Source: Candidatus Lachnoclostridium stercoravium (GTDB taxonomy: Bacteria > Bacillota > Clostridia > Lachnospirales > Lachnospiraceae). Taken from it: a stretch of 38,100 nucleotides of DNA. How positions within the stretch are numbered: position 1 is the stretch's first letter; each line of letters starts with the position of its first letter. The stretch spans positions 1 through 38,100 of the forward strand of contig DWZA01000087.1 in NCBI GenBank assembly GCA_019118365.1. The letters are read 5' to 3'. This document shows positions 7,527 to 15,811 of this stretch, one piece after another. The position numbers and the translations under genes are program-made. The notes beneath the pieces are model-generated. The model worked only from the letters and a program-made list of their open reading frames with translations, was not told the origin of the DNA and ran no database searches.

Positions 7527-8501
7527 TTAAGAAGTAGAAAGCCTGCGTTCGATCCAATCGTTCTGGGCTTTCAAATGAGAGACAAGCCGTACGGCAAATT
7601 CATCCATAAAGGACAGGCTTTGGGCCTCCCTGTGTCGGATCAGGTCAAGAGACATCCGCTGGTTCATCCCTGTGATAGGAAAACACATCAGCTGCTTTTC
7701 TTCTGGAAGACCTTCGTTCATCTGCAGGATCGGAGAAATATGGCCTATAGGAGCAAAGGTTGCATAGCCGCCTTTATGGCATAGCTCCATCAGAATATTG
7801 AAATCACTGACATTGATCGGCGTATTGAGCCGGATGTGATTCCGCATGAGATACTGCTGGACAGTAAAGGTAGTCGTACTGGTGCTGTAAGAACAGACAA
7901 AGGGGATATGAGAGAATTCATTCAGATCCACGCCCTTTGTTTTCCAAAGCATCAGTTTGGCTTCTGCTGTCGGGCAGTATTTTTCTATCGTCGGGCGGGA
8001 GACGACGAGGAAAATCCGTTCCTTGGCGATGGGAGTAGTTAAAAAAAGAACATGGGGACTGGTATTTACTCCAATGAACATATCCAGCTTTCTCTGCAAG
8101 AGAAGCTTCTCCAGTTCCCTTGTATCGTTTAAAATGACCTCAATATTGATCTTGGGAAAGTCCTTCTGGAAGCTGGGGATGAATTCCGGGATCATGATGG
8201 ATCCCCTGGTATTGCTGATCCCGAAGATGATCGTGCCGGAAAGCCCGGATTTGATGTCGTCCAGTTCATTTTTCATGCTGTTTTCCAGAAACTGGATTTT
8301 TCCCAGATATCTGCGCATGGCCTGTCCTTCCGGAGTCAGTTCCAGATGGGGACGCCGTTTGAAAAGAGTTACATGGTAAGTTTCTTCCAGACGCTTTATA
8401 TGATCGGATAAACACTGTTGGGTCACAAACGCCCGCTCTGCAGCTTTGGAAAAATTCATTTCCTCCGCTGCTAAAAGAAACATTTCAAAACCAATATTCA
8501 T
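7527..8501 (-). CDS. LysR-family transcriptional regulator
   Basis: A 324-residue regulator. The N-terminal winged helix covers residues ~1-60 (MNFSKAAERAFVTQQCLSDHIKRLEE, broken at the usual LysR helix-turn-helix positions). A linker helix and a periplasmic-binding-protein-like effector domain (about residues 90-300) follow. AAAGGAGAT precedes the ATG. It is transcribed away from the dehydratase/permease operon at 8745, and two inverted repeats lie in the shared intergenic space. Control of that operon by a sugar acid or related metabolite is inferred from the divergent layout, which is typical for the family. Confidence 0.93.
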   Translation of the reverse strand: MNIGFEMFLLAAEEMNFSKAAERAFVTQQCLSDHIKRLEETYHVTLFKRRPHLELTPEGQAMRRYLGKIQFLENSMKNELDDIKSGLSGTIIFGISNTRGSIMIPEFIPSFQKDFPKINIEVILNDTRELEKLLLQRKLDMFIGVNTSPHVLFLTTPIAKERIFLVVSRPTIEKYCPTAEAKLMLWKTKGVDLNEFSHIPFVCSYSTSTTTFTVQQYLMRNHIRLNTPINVSDFNILMELCHKGGYATFAPIGHISPILQMNEGLPEEKQLMCFPITGMNQRMSLDLIRHREAQSLSFMDEFAVRLVSHLKAQNDWIERRLSTS

Positions 8502-8561
8502 ATTTTATCTCCTTTCAGTAAGCTAAATGCCGCTAAAATCCCCATTTTATTTCACCACAAG

Positions 8562-8590
8562 AGTATATCAAAAATCTGTATTTGTGACAA
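8562..8590 (-). promoter_or_regulatory. Promoter of the lysR gene
   Basis: On the minus strand TTGTCA (complement of 8585-8590), 17 nt, then TATACT (complement of 8562-8567). The spacing is ideal and the match is good. Confidence 0.65.
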
Positions 8591-8637
8591 ACAAGAGAAT
8601 ACTTGTAATCTGTTGTTTTAATAATTGTTTCAAAAAT

Positions 8638-8680
8638 GTATAGAAGAAGACTATACTGTAACCATGATATTGTACAGTAT
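8638..8680 (+). promoter_or_regulatory. Putative LysR boxes and -10 of the dehydratase operon
   Basis: GTATAG (8638-8643), 7 nt, CTATAC (8651-8656) is a perfect inverted repeat of the T-N11-A type used by LysR proteins. A second one, ATACTGT (8653-8659), 14 nt, ACAGTAT (8674-8680), overlaps it. A candidate -10 TATACT lies at 8652-8657 with no good -35, as expected for an activator-dependent promoter. Binding is inferred. Confidence 0.5.
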
Positions 8681-8744
8681 GCACAGAATGCAAGGCGCGA
8701 ATAAACACAGTGGCCAGGTGGAGCGCCGGGAAAGGATATGAGTT

Positions 8745-10406
8745 ATGGAGTGGAAAAATGAAAGGGTGGATAATCCCCAGGAAGCCTATTATGTAGGCCT
8801 GATGAATTCCTGTGGCTACCGGACAAAAGATCTTAGAAAACCAGTGATCGGCATAGTGAATTCCTATACGGACGTGAATCCGGGCCACAAGGTATTTAAG
8901 GAGTTAGTTCAGTATGTAAAAGAAGGCATCTGGGCTGCAGGAGGAGCGCCGGCAGAGTTTGACGTACCGGCTCCCTGTGACGGTATGTCCCATGGAGAAG
9001 GTATGCATTACATACTTCCGCAGAGAGAAATGATCGCAGGTTCCATTGAAAATATGGTAGGAGCCAATTCCTTTGACGGATTAGTCTTTTTATGCTCCTG
9101 CGATAAGATCGTGCCGGGGATGCTGATGGCTGCAGCCGCCTGTGACAAGCCTACGTTGTTTTTGACAGCAGGTTCTATGGTTCCTTACGAAGGAGAAGAA
9201 AGAACGTTTGTAACTCCGGATCTGAAGGAATCCATTGGAGAGAGAAAAGCGGATAAGATCACAGAGGAACAGTTCCAGAATTACAAAGAAAATATCTGTT
9301 TTTCCTGTGGAACCTGCTCTATGTATGGCACAGCAAATACTATGGGAGTCTTTGCAGAGGTGATCGGCCTTGCGCCGATAGATTCGACCACGATGCTTTT
9401 CTGCTCTGCTGCAAAATACAAGCAGGCCAGGGATGTAGGAGAGAGAATCGTTGAACTGACAAAAGAAGGGATGAAATTTTCCGATATCGTGACAGAGCGT
9501 TCCCTGATCAATGGTCTGCGCCATATCTCGGCTACAGGCGGTTCCAGCAATGCGCAGCTCCATGTCTGTGCAATCGCCAAGGTAATGGGGATCGATCTGA
9601 AAATGGAACGCTTTGACGAGATACAGAAGGACGTTCCCTGTATCGCGAAGTTTAAACCATCTTCTAAATATAACATTTATGACTATTATAAGGCAGGAGG
9701 TGTAGGGGCGACCTTAAAGAGCATCAAACGTCATCTGTACCTGGATGAGAAGCTGGCTATGGGCGGAACTCTGGGAGAATATCTGGATAAATTTAACCGA
9801 AAGGTCAATAAAGAGATCATTCACGATGAAGATACTCCGCTTTATCCGGACGGATGTTTTAAGGTCCTGAAAGGCAATCTGGCTCCAAAAGGCAGTGTTG
9901 TAAAGAAAAGCGGCGTAGACCCGGCGATGTTCTATCACAGAGGTCCGGCGGTATGCTTTGATTCCGAAGAAGATTTAAGAGATTATATGGTAAATAAAAA
10001 GATCGAGCCAGGATGTGTATTAGTGATCCGCTACGAAGGGCCGAAAGGCGGTCCCGGCATGAGAGAACTCTCTATACCGGCGGCCATGCTGGTTGGAATG
10101 GGACTCCATACGTCGGTTGCCATGATCACAGACGGACGGTTCTCAGGAGCAACGAGAGGGCCGTGCGTAGGTCACATCACTCCGGAAGCCTGGGATGGCG
10201 GTCCGATCGCAGCAGTACAGGACGGAGATATGATCACCATCGATCTGCATAAAGGAACCATTGATGTAGAACTGTCAGATGAAGAGATACAGGAAAGGCT
10301 GAAATCAGCAAAACGTCCGGATCATCCTGCAAAAGGTATTTTACACGCATTCCGCTCCATGGTAGGAGGCGCAGATGAAGGGGCAGTATGGCTTTATAAG
10401 GACTAA
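8745..10406 (+). CDS. IlvD/Edd-family dehydratase (sugar acid or dihydroxy-acid)
   Basis: A 553-residue Fe-S dehydratase. Key motifs are [12 protein letters not shown] (from Cys78), the cluster/Mg motif [12 protein letters not shown] (Cys119), [16 protein letters not shown] around residue 190, [11 protein letters not shown] around residue 265, and [14 protein letters not shown] with [11 protein letters not shown] near the C-terminus. The family removes water from vicinal-diol acids to give 2-keto-3-deoxy acids. Branched-chain dihydroxy-acid dehydratase (IlvD) is possible. However, the next gene, 19 nt downstream, joins a GntP-type sugar-acid permease and a 2-keto-3-deoxy-acid type aldolase, so a catabolic sugar-acid dehydratase is more likely. 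A LysR regulator is divergent. Confidence 0.85.
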   Translation: MEWKNERVDNPQEAYYVGLMNSCGYRTKDLRKPVIGIVNSYTDVNPGHKVFKELVQYVKEGIWAAGGAPAEFDVPAPCDGMSHGEGMHYILPQREMIAGSIENMVGANSFDGLVFLCSCDKIVPGMLMAAAACDKPTLFLTAGSMVPYEGEERTFVTPDLKESIGERKADKITEEQFQNYKENICFSCGTCSMYGTANTMGVFAEVIGLAPIDSTTMLFCSAAKYKQARDVGERIVELTKEGMKFSDIVTERSLINGLRHISATGGSSNAQLHVCAIAKVMGIDLKMERFDEIQKDVPCIAKFKPSSKYNIYDYYKAGGVGATLKSIKRHLYLDEKLAMGGTLGEYLDKFNRKVNKEIIHDEDTPLYPDGCFKVLKGNLAPKGSVVKKSGVDPAMFYHRGPAVCFDSEEDLRDYMVNKKIEPGCVLVIRYEGPKGGPGMRELSIPAAMLVGMGLHTSVAMITDGRFSGATRGPCVGHITPEAWDGGPIAAVQDGDMITIDLHKGTIDVELSDEEIQERLKSAKRPDHPAKGILHAFRSMVGGADEGAVWLYKD

Positions 10407-10425
10407 CAAAAGGGGGAAATAGTAT

Positions 10426-12369
10426 ATGCAGACAATTATCGTATTTTTAGCTGGCCTGGCCATCATGTTGTTTTTGATGATGAAAACAAAGCTTGGGGCA
10501 TTTATGAGCATGCTTTTTGGCGGCCTGATCATCGGTATTGGATGCAATATCGGCGGATCAGAGACAATCTCCGCTATTACCAGCGGGTTCGGAGGAACCT
10601 GCACCAGCATCGGCCTGGTTATCATATTCGGTACGATCCTGGGCGCATATTTGGAAAAATCTAACGCGTGTCAGAGGATCGCTACCAGCCTTTTAAGAGT
10701 AACCGGAGAAAAGAAGGCAGGGGCCGCGCTGGCAGCTACAGGGTTCCTTGTTTCTATCCCTGTATTCTCCGATGTCGCTTTGATCATGCTTTCTCCCTTG
10801 ATTAAAACAATCTCTAAAAAGACGGGAAAAGTAGTGGCGGTTCTTGCAACTCTGACGGCATGTGCGCTGCTGTGTACTAACGCTTATGTGGCGCCTACGC
10901 CGGCCCCGTTGGCAGTGGCCTCTGTATTAAATGTGGATATTGGCGTTACCATTGCCTGGGGGCTGATCGTATCAGCAATTTCAACGGTCGCAGCATATGT
11001 CTTCTGCATGTGTTTCCTGGATAAAAAACCAAAAGAGTGGTTTGTGGAAAATGAGGAAAGCAAAGGAAAAAATGTAGAGTTTGTATCAGAAGAAGAGATG
11101 CCAGGATTTATAGAAGCGCTTTTCCCGATACTGTTCCCTATCGCGTTGATCGTAGCGGATTCTGTGTGCAGCGTTCTGCTTCCGGAAGACAGTTTTGTGC
11201 TGGTCATCACCGGATTTGTAGGCGATAAGAATATGGCTCTTGTACTGGGCATTATTTCTGCGATCCTCCTTCTGAAAAGCAAGCTTCCAAAGGGAGAAAC
11301 CTTCGCGGCGATCAATGACGCGCTTAATACGGCCGGCCCTGTAATCTTTATTACAGCGGCAGGCGGAGCCCTTGCAGAAGTGATCGATGTAACAGGAGTT
11401 GGGCAGATTTTTGCAGACCTTCTTTCAGCCAGCCCACTTCCAGTTATCGTCATTCCATTTTTGATCACAGCTTTTTCCGAATTTGCACAGGGTTCCGGCT
11501 CTGTAGCAGAACTTCTGGCGGCAGGTCTGACTGTGCCGCTGATCGATGCAGGCTTGATCGATCCGATCATAGCATTCCTTTCGATATCAGCTGGCTCGCA
11601 CTGTGGTTCTCATGTAAACAACAGTTTCTTCTGGGTATTTGCCGAGTTCTTCGGATATGATACCAAGACGACTTTGAAGACGCTCTGCGTAGGGCAGAAT
11701 ATCGTGCTGGCAGGCACAGGAATGGAATCCATCAGCGAAACGATACGCCTGACAAATAAGGCAGCCGCGTTAGGCGCAAAAAGCGCGCTGGTGCTGACGC
11801 CGGGTTTTTATCTGACTGATATGGGTACAGCCGCCCTGATCGACTATTTTACGAAAGTTGCCGACCACTCAGACATCCCGATCCTGCTTTACAATGTGCC
11901 CAAGTTTGCCAGGACAAATATGGGAGCAGAAGCGGTGGAACGCCTTTCGGAACATCCTAATATCATCGGAATGAAAGACAGCTCAGGAAATGTTCCGCAG
12001 CTGGCAGATTTTCTGAGAGTTTCACAGGATGATTTTAACGTTATGGTGGGCACTGCGGGAGCCTGGTATCCAGCTCTTGCCCTTGGCGTGCAGGGAGGTA
12101 TCCATGCTCTTGCAAACTGCTGCCCTGACGAGTGCGTACGGATACAGACGCTGTTTGATGAGGGAAGGTATGAAGAGGCCAAAGCGCTTTATCTGCGTAT
12201 GCTTCCAGTAAATACTGCTGTCACAGGTACCTATGGAGTAGCTGGATTAAAATATGCAGCCGATCTGTTGGGATATAAAGGCGGATATGTGAGAAGCCCT
12301 CTCCAGAATCTGTCGGAAACCAGAAAACAGGCCCTTCATCAGATCTTAAAAACAGCAGAGCTGATATAA
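10426..12369 (+). CDS. GntP-family permease fused in frame to a truncated DapA-family aldolase
   Basis: A single 647-residue frame. Residues 1 to ~425 are a GntP/gluconate:H+ symporter with many membrane segments (IPVFSDVALIMLSPL, ending SHVNNSFFWVFAEFFG); its final ~20 residues seem to be missing. From about residue 427 (AGTGMESISETI) it is a dihydrodipicolinate synthase/2-keto-3-deoxy-acid aldolase. Compared with E. coli DapA the first ~75 residues are absent, including the GTTGE motif. The catalytic Tyr (LLYNVP, Tyr489), Arg496 and the Schiff-base Lys517 (IIGMKDSSG) remain. It looks like a deletion that joined two neighbouring operon genes. Transport may survive; aldolase activity is doubtful because the barrel is incomplete. 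An assembly error is possible. Confidence 0.88.
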   Translation: MQTIIVFLAGLAIMLFLMMKTKLGAFMSMLFGGLIIGIGCNIGGSETISAITSGFGGTCTSIGLVIIFGTILGAYLEKSNACQRIATSLLRVTGEKKAGAALAATGFLVSIPVFSDVALIMLSPLIKTISKKTGKVVAVLATLTACALLCTNAYVAPTPAPLAVASVLNVDIGVTIAWGLIVSAISTVAAYVFCMCFLDKKPKEWFVENEESKGKNVEFVSEEEMPGFIEALFPILFPIALIVADSVCSVLLPEDSFVLVITGFVGDKNMALVLGIISAILLLKSKLPKGETFAAINDALNTAGPVIFITAAGGALAEVIDVTGVGQIFADLLSASPLPVIVIPFLITAFSEFAQGSGSVAELLAAGLTVPLIDAGLIDPIIAFLSISAGSHCGSHVNNSFFWVFAEFFGYDTKTTLKTLCVGQNIVLAGTGMESISETIRLTNKAAALGAKSALVLTPGFYLTDMGTAALIDYFTKVADHSDIPILLYNVPKFARTNMGAEAVERLSEHPNIIGMKDSSGNVPQLADFLRVSQDDFNVMVGTAGAWYPALALGVQGGIHALANCCPDECVRIQTLFDEGRYEEAKALYLRMLPVNTAVTGTYGVAGLKYAADLLGYKGGYVRSPLQNLSETRKQALHQILKTAELI

Positions 12370-12411
12370 AAATCTAATAGACAATAGAATACTTTATTTA
12401 TTGCATCCTCC

Positions 12412-12454
12412 AAAAGCTTCTGATGGAAAGAAAATATTCCGTCAGAAGCTTTTT
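12412..12454 (+). terminator. Terminator of the dehydratase-permease operon
   Basis: AAAAGCTTCTGATGGAA (12412-12428) pairs with TTCCGTCAGAAGCTTTT (12437-12453) with one T-G wobble, ending in a T run. It is a 17-bp stem. Confidence 0.9.
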
Positions 12455-12523
12455 CACAATAATGGATCTGACTGTTCCAGATGGGAAAATGTCTGCAAGA
12501 GGCTTTCGAGGGCTCAGAAAAGA

Positions 12524-12532
12524 TGATATAAT
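12524..12532 (+). promoter_or_regulatory. Extended -10 promoter of yedF
   Basis: TGATATAAT (12524-12532) is an extended -10 box 30 nt before the start codon, with no clear -35. Confidence 0.5.
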
Positions 12533-12562
12533 AGCAGAAACGCTTAGGAGGAAAACGCAGAC

Positions 12563-13201
12563 ATGGAAAAAAATGTACTTGATATGAGAGGGGTCGCCTG
12601 CCCCGGCCCGGTGATCGAGGCAAAGAAAGCCCTCGAAAATATGGAGAAGAAGGAGCTGGAAGTCCTGGTGGACAACCAGGCGGCGGTCCAGAACCTGACA
12701 CGTCTCGGCTCCTATATGGGTCTGGAGATAAAAACTGAGCAGAGAGGAGAAAAAGAGTTTTCCGTGCTTTTCCAGGAGAACGGCCAAGGTCAGGAGCAGC
12801 AGAAGAAAAAAGAAGAGAAAGGAGACGCGGAATGCGCGGAATGCGCTCCGGTCTTTATCGGCACAGGGAAGAAAACCGTGGTGATCGCTTCCGACACTAT
12901 GGGCAGCGGAGACGACGTTTTAGGCCGTCTGCTGATGAAAAGTTTTATCTATGCCCTTACGGAACTGAAGGACGTTCCGGAGCGGGTGATCCTGTATAAT
13001 GGCGGGGCGAAGCTTTCCATCGAAGGCTCCAGTTCCCTGGAGGATCTGAGGCATCTGGAAAGCCAGGGGGCGGAGATCCTGACCTGCGGGACATGCCTGA
13101 ACCATTATCAGATCACAGACAAGCTGGCGGTGGGAAGAATTACCAATATGTATGAAATTGCGGAAAAGATGATGGGGGCAGAAGCGATCATCCGCCCCTG
13201 A
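12563..13201 (+). CDS. yedF: YedF-type sulfurtransferase-like protein
   Basis: A 212-residue two-domain protein. Residues 1-75 are a TusA/SirA-like domain with the RGVACPGPVIEAKKAL motif holding the conserved Cys-Pro-x-Pro. After a charged Gln/Lys/Glu linker (residues ~76-92), the C-terminal half is DsrE-like (VIASDTMGSGDDVLGRLLMK) and ends with a GTCLNHY segment carrying another conserved Cys. The family is called selenium metabolism protein YedF because it often occurs with selenophosphate synthase; no sel genes are in this window. Persulfide or selenide handling is inferred. AGGAGG precedes the ATG. Confidence 0.88.
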   Translation: MEKNVLDMRGVACPGPVIEAKKALENMEKKELEVLVDNQAAVQNLTRLGSYMGLEIKTEQRGEKEFSVLFQENGQGQEQQKKKEEKGDAECAECAPVFIGTGKKTVVIASDTMGSGDDVLGRLLMKSFIYALTELKDVPERVILYNGGAKLSIEGSSSLEDLRHLESQGAEILTCGTCLNHYQITDKLAVGRITNMYEIAEKMMGAEAIIRP

Positions 13202-13205
13202 AAGG

Positions 13206-13234
13206 TTGACAAAAAATAAGAATAGATTTATAAT
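13206..13234 (+). promoter_or_regulatory. Consensus sigma-A promoter of the DUF6465 gene
   Basis: TTGACA (13206-13211), exactly 17 nt, TATAAT (13229-13234). Both hexamers match the consensus fully, so high basal expression is expected. Transcription begins near 13241, leaving a leader of about 70 nt. Confidence 0.92.
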
Positions 13235-13311
13235 CGCCTCGACATATCTTTAACAGCTTGTGCATTGACTTGAATAAATATGAACAAAAGGATTGCGAGG
13301 AGGAAATGATT

Positions 13312-13686
13312 ATGGCAACCGCAAAGAGAGAAACAAAGGCAACTGCAAAGACAACAAAAGCAGCCGCTTCCAAGACCGCAGCCGCTAAGACAGCAGTGAA
13401 AGAAGAAGTAAAAGAGACAGCTGTTGTAAAAGAGGCAGCTCCGGCTAAGAAGCCAGCAGCAAAAAGAGCAGTAAAGGCAGCAGAGCCTACTGCAGCTGTA
13501 TATGTACAGTATGCAGGAAAGCAGGCAGCAGTAAAGGATCTTCTGGAAGCAGCAAAGGCAGCATTCGCTCAGGCTCACGAAGGCGTTGAGATCAAGTCCA
13601 TCGAGCTTTACGTTAAACCGGAAGAAGCAGTTGCTTATTATGTTGTAAACGGCGAAGGCTCCGACGACTACAAGATCGAGCTGTAA
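13312..13686 (+). CDS. DUF6465-family protein with Lys/Ala-rich N-terminal tail
   Basis: A 124-residue protein starting MATAKRETK. The ATG at 13312 lies 8 nt after AGGAGG (13298-13303); the ATG at 13306 is too close and frames further upstream lack a site. Residues 1 to ~60 are almost only Lys, Ala, Thr, Glu and Val with Pro, resembling the basic tails of histone H1-like or HU-extended proteins. Residues ~62-124 form a compact domain (VYVQYAGKQAAV to the C-terminal DYKIEL) that I match to DUF6465 of Lachnospiraceae. The function is unknown; nucleic-acid binding by the tail is only a suggestion. The fully consensus promoter and strong terminator point to an abundant protein. Confidence 0.8.
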   Translation: MATAKRETKATAKTTKAAASKTAAAKTAVKEEVKETAVVKEAAPAKKPAAKRAVKAAEPTAAVYVQYAGKQAAVKDLLEAAKAAFAQAHEGVEIKSIELYVKPEEAVAYYVVNGEGSDDYKIEL

Positions 13687-13707
13687 TCCGTTTATCATCA
13701 GGTAAGG

Positions 13708-13757
13708 AAAGTTCCATTGAGCTGCAAAGAAAAAGCGGCTTTTAATGGAACTTTTTT
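13708..13757 (+). terminator. Terminator of the DUF6465 gene
   Basis: AAAGTTCCATT (13708-13718) pairs with AATGGAACTTT (13744-13754), followed by TTT. A smaller AGC/GCT pairing lies inside. It ends at the stop codon of the convergent membrane-protein gene. Confidence 0.85.
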
Positions 13758-14308
13758 CAGTTATAAAGATCTGCGACCCGGCGGTGGAGCTTTTTTACCA
13801 GCAGGGTACAGGAGAGAACGAAAAAAACTTCCAGCAGGCTGTTGATCATCCCGGCAGAAAAGTAGAAGACGGCGCAGGCGGCTGCGATGCACCAGAAACC
13901 GGTGAAAAAACGGCGGTACACCGTCAGATCCCTTTTTCTAAGCTGCAGGATGATAGCTAAAAGGCTGGTCATGAGAAGGACAGGACAGGTAAAAGCAAAC
14001 CATACGTGAAGAGAAGAGAAAACGGGAAAATCCTCCGGTTTATATGGAGTGAGTATCGTTAGTACAAGAAGGCACAGAGACGCCCGGCACAGAAAGCCCT
14101 GAAGACTGCGGCGGGGCAGAAAGCGGACGATCTCTTTCATAGATAGATAGAAATAAAAAACAAGAAGCATTCCCCATACCACAAAGGCCCATTTCCGGAA
14201 ACCGAAATTGCGGATGATAGAAAAATTTTCGTGAAGCCAGTCTGTGCGGCCGGCAAAGAGCAGCGTATATACGGGGATTATAAAATAAGCCAGACAATTT
14301 AAGATCAT
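13757..14308 (-). CDS. Predicted multi-spanning membrane protein, unknown function
   Basis: About 183 residues with roughly six hydrophobic segments (for example ILNCLAYFIIPVYTLLFAG, WAFVVWGMLLVFYFYL, LLMTSLLAIILQL and VFYFSAGMINSLLEVFFVLS) joined by short basic loops. The start at 14308 is preferred because an AGGAGG (complement of 14320-14325) lies 11 nt upstream. An ATG at 14347 would add 13 residues but has no ribosome binding site. No family was recognised. It is divergent from the rsmF-type gene and convergent with the DUF6465 gene. Confidence 0.7.
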   Translation of the reverse strand: MILNCLAYFIIPVYTLLFAGRTDWLHENFSIIRNFGFRKWAFVVWGMLLVFYFYLSMKEIVRFLPRRSLQGFLCRASLCLLVLTILTPYKPEDFPVFSSLHVWFAFTCPVLLMTSLLAIILQLRKRDLTVYRRFFTGFWCIAAACAVFYFSAGMINSLLEVFFVLSCTLLVKKLHRRVADLYN

Positions 14309-14392
14309 AAGGATCCGCGCCTCCTGAATGGGATACAGACTGTTCATAGTGTGCGGAAACAGAAAAATATAATTCCAGGGAAGGATTGGAAA

Positions 14393-15811
14393 ATGACAGG
14401 ACTGCCAGAAGAATTTAAAGAAAAAATGAAAAACCTTTTGGGAGAGGAATACAGCACTTTCGTAGCAAGCTATGACCGGGAATCAGTCCAGGGGCTGCGT
14501 ATGAATCTTTTAAAAGTCTGCGAGGAAGAAGGGGACAGGCTCTTTGGCTGCTTTGGCCTTTCCCGGATCCCGTGGGTCAGAGAAGGACGGTTTTATGAGA
14601 AAGATACCCGCCCTGGAAGGCATATCTTCCACGAGGCAGGGCTTTATTATATACAGGAGCCCAGCGCAATGGCGGTAGTCTCCCTGCTGGATCCGAAGCC
14701 TGGGGATAAAGTGCTGGATCTTTGCGCCGCGCCGGGAGGAAAGACGACCCATATCGCTTCCAGGATCGGGAAAAACGGATTTCTTTTAAGCAATGAGATC
14801 CATCCGGCCAGGGCGAAGATCCTTTCCCAGAATGTAGAACGTATGGGGATCGGCAACGGAGTGGTGACCAATGAGGATCCAAAACGTCTGACAAGGTATT
14901 TTCATGAATTTTTCGATAAGATCGTTGTGGACGCCCCATGCTCCGGGGAAGGGATGTTCCGGAAAGACGAGACAGCCAGGAATGAATGGAGCCTGGAAAA
15001 TGTAAACATGTGCGCGGCCCGTCAGGAGGAGATCCTGAACTGCGCGGCCTCCATGCTGAAAAAAGGGGGAACTCTGGTGTATTCTACCTGTACCTTTTCA
15101 CCGGAAGAGGACGAACAGTCGGTGGAGCGATTTTTAAAAAACAATCCGGAATTTTATATTGCGGACTGCAGCGGACAGATGGAAAAAGAAGGGATCACCG
15201 GACTGGCTCAGGGAAGGCCGGAGTGGGGCGAGACGCAGGATGAGCAACTGAAAAAAACGTTCCGTATCTGGCCTCAGCAGACAGAAGGAGAAGGCCATTA
15301 TATCGCCGTTTTGCGAAAACGGGAGGGAGATGGCGAAACTTCAGGAGAAAACAGAAAAAAAGAACGGAAAGATCCTGGATTTATGGCAGACAGGAAAAAC
15401 AGGAAAAGTCTGGAAGATTTTATCCGTGAAATCTGTCCTGAGGCAGAAGGGCTGAAAAAAACAGAAGGGTGGATCCTGTTTGGAGATCAGCTGTATCTCC
15501 TGCCGGCAGATATGCCGGATATGAAAGGCATGAAGGTCATACGTCCCGGCCTTCATGTGGCTGAGCTGAAAAAGAACCGGCTGGAGCCTGCTCACGCATT
15601 GGCAAAATGGCTGAAGAAGGAAGAGGCGGCCAGAGCCTGCGAACTGAGCGAAGACGAAGCGCTCCGTTATCTAAAGGGGGAGACTGTCCAGAAGGACGGA
15701 GAAAAAGGATGGACGCTGGCATGCTTTCACGGCTATCCCTTAGGCTGGGCAAAGGAAACAGGAGGAACGCTGAAAAATCACTACCCCAAAGGGCTCAGGA
15801 TCCAGGGGTGA
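14393..15811 (+). CDS. rsmF: RsmF/NOP2-type rRNA (cytosine-5) methyltransferase
   Basis: A 472-residue SAM-dependent RNA methyltransferase. The start at 14393 (MTGLPEEFKEKM) has a GGAAGGA site just upstream. The SAM motif VLDLCAAPGGKTTHIAS lies at about residues 107-123. VDAPCSGEGMFRKDE and STCTFSPEEDE carry the two conserved catalytic cysteines. The C-terminal ~130 residues fit the extra RNA-binding region of RsmF-type enzymes. The likely product is m5C in 16S rRNA; the exact base is not readable from sequence. Its end overlaps the end of the convergent rluA gene by 17 nt, and its terminator lies inside rluA. Confidence 0.88.
   Translation: MTGLPEEFKEKMKNLLGEEYSTFVASYDRESVQGLRMNLLKVCEEEGDRLFGCFGLSRIPWVREGRFYEKDTRPGRHIFHEAGLYYIQEPSAMAVVSLLDPKPGDKVLDLCAAPGGKTTHIASRIGKNGFLLSNEIHPARAKILSQNVERMGIGNGVVTNEDPKRLTRYFHEFFDKIVVDAPCSGEGMFRKDETARNEWSLENVNMCAARQEEILNCAASMLKKGGTLVYSTCTFSPEEDEQSVERFLKNNPEFYIADCSGQMEKEGITGLAQGRPEWGETQDEQLKKTFRIWPQQTEGEGHYIAVLRKREGDGETSGENRKKERKDPGFMADRKNRKSLEDFIREICPEAEGLKKTEGWILFGDQLYLLPADMPDMKGMKVIRPGLHVAELKKNRLEPAHALAKWLKKEEAARACELSEDEALRYLKGETVQKDGEKGWTLACFHGYPLGWAKETGGTLKNHYPKGLRIQG

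Noticed and set aside
8745-10406. Branched-chain amino acid biosynthesis ilvD as firm call
   Set aside because: No other ilv or leu gene is near, and the operon partner is a GntP permease joined to an aldolase, so a catabolic dehydratase fits better.
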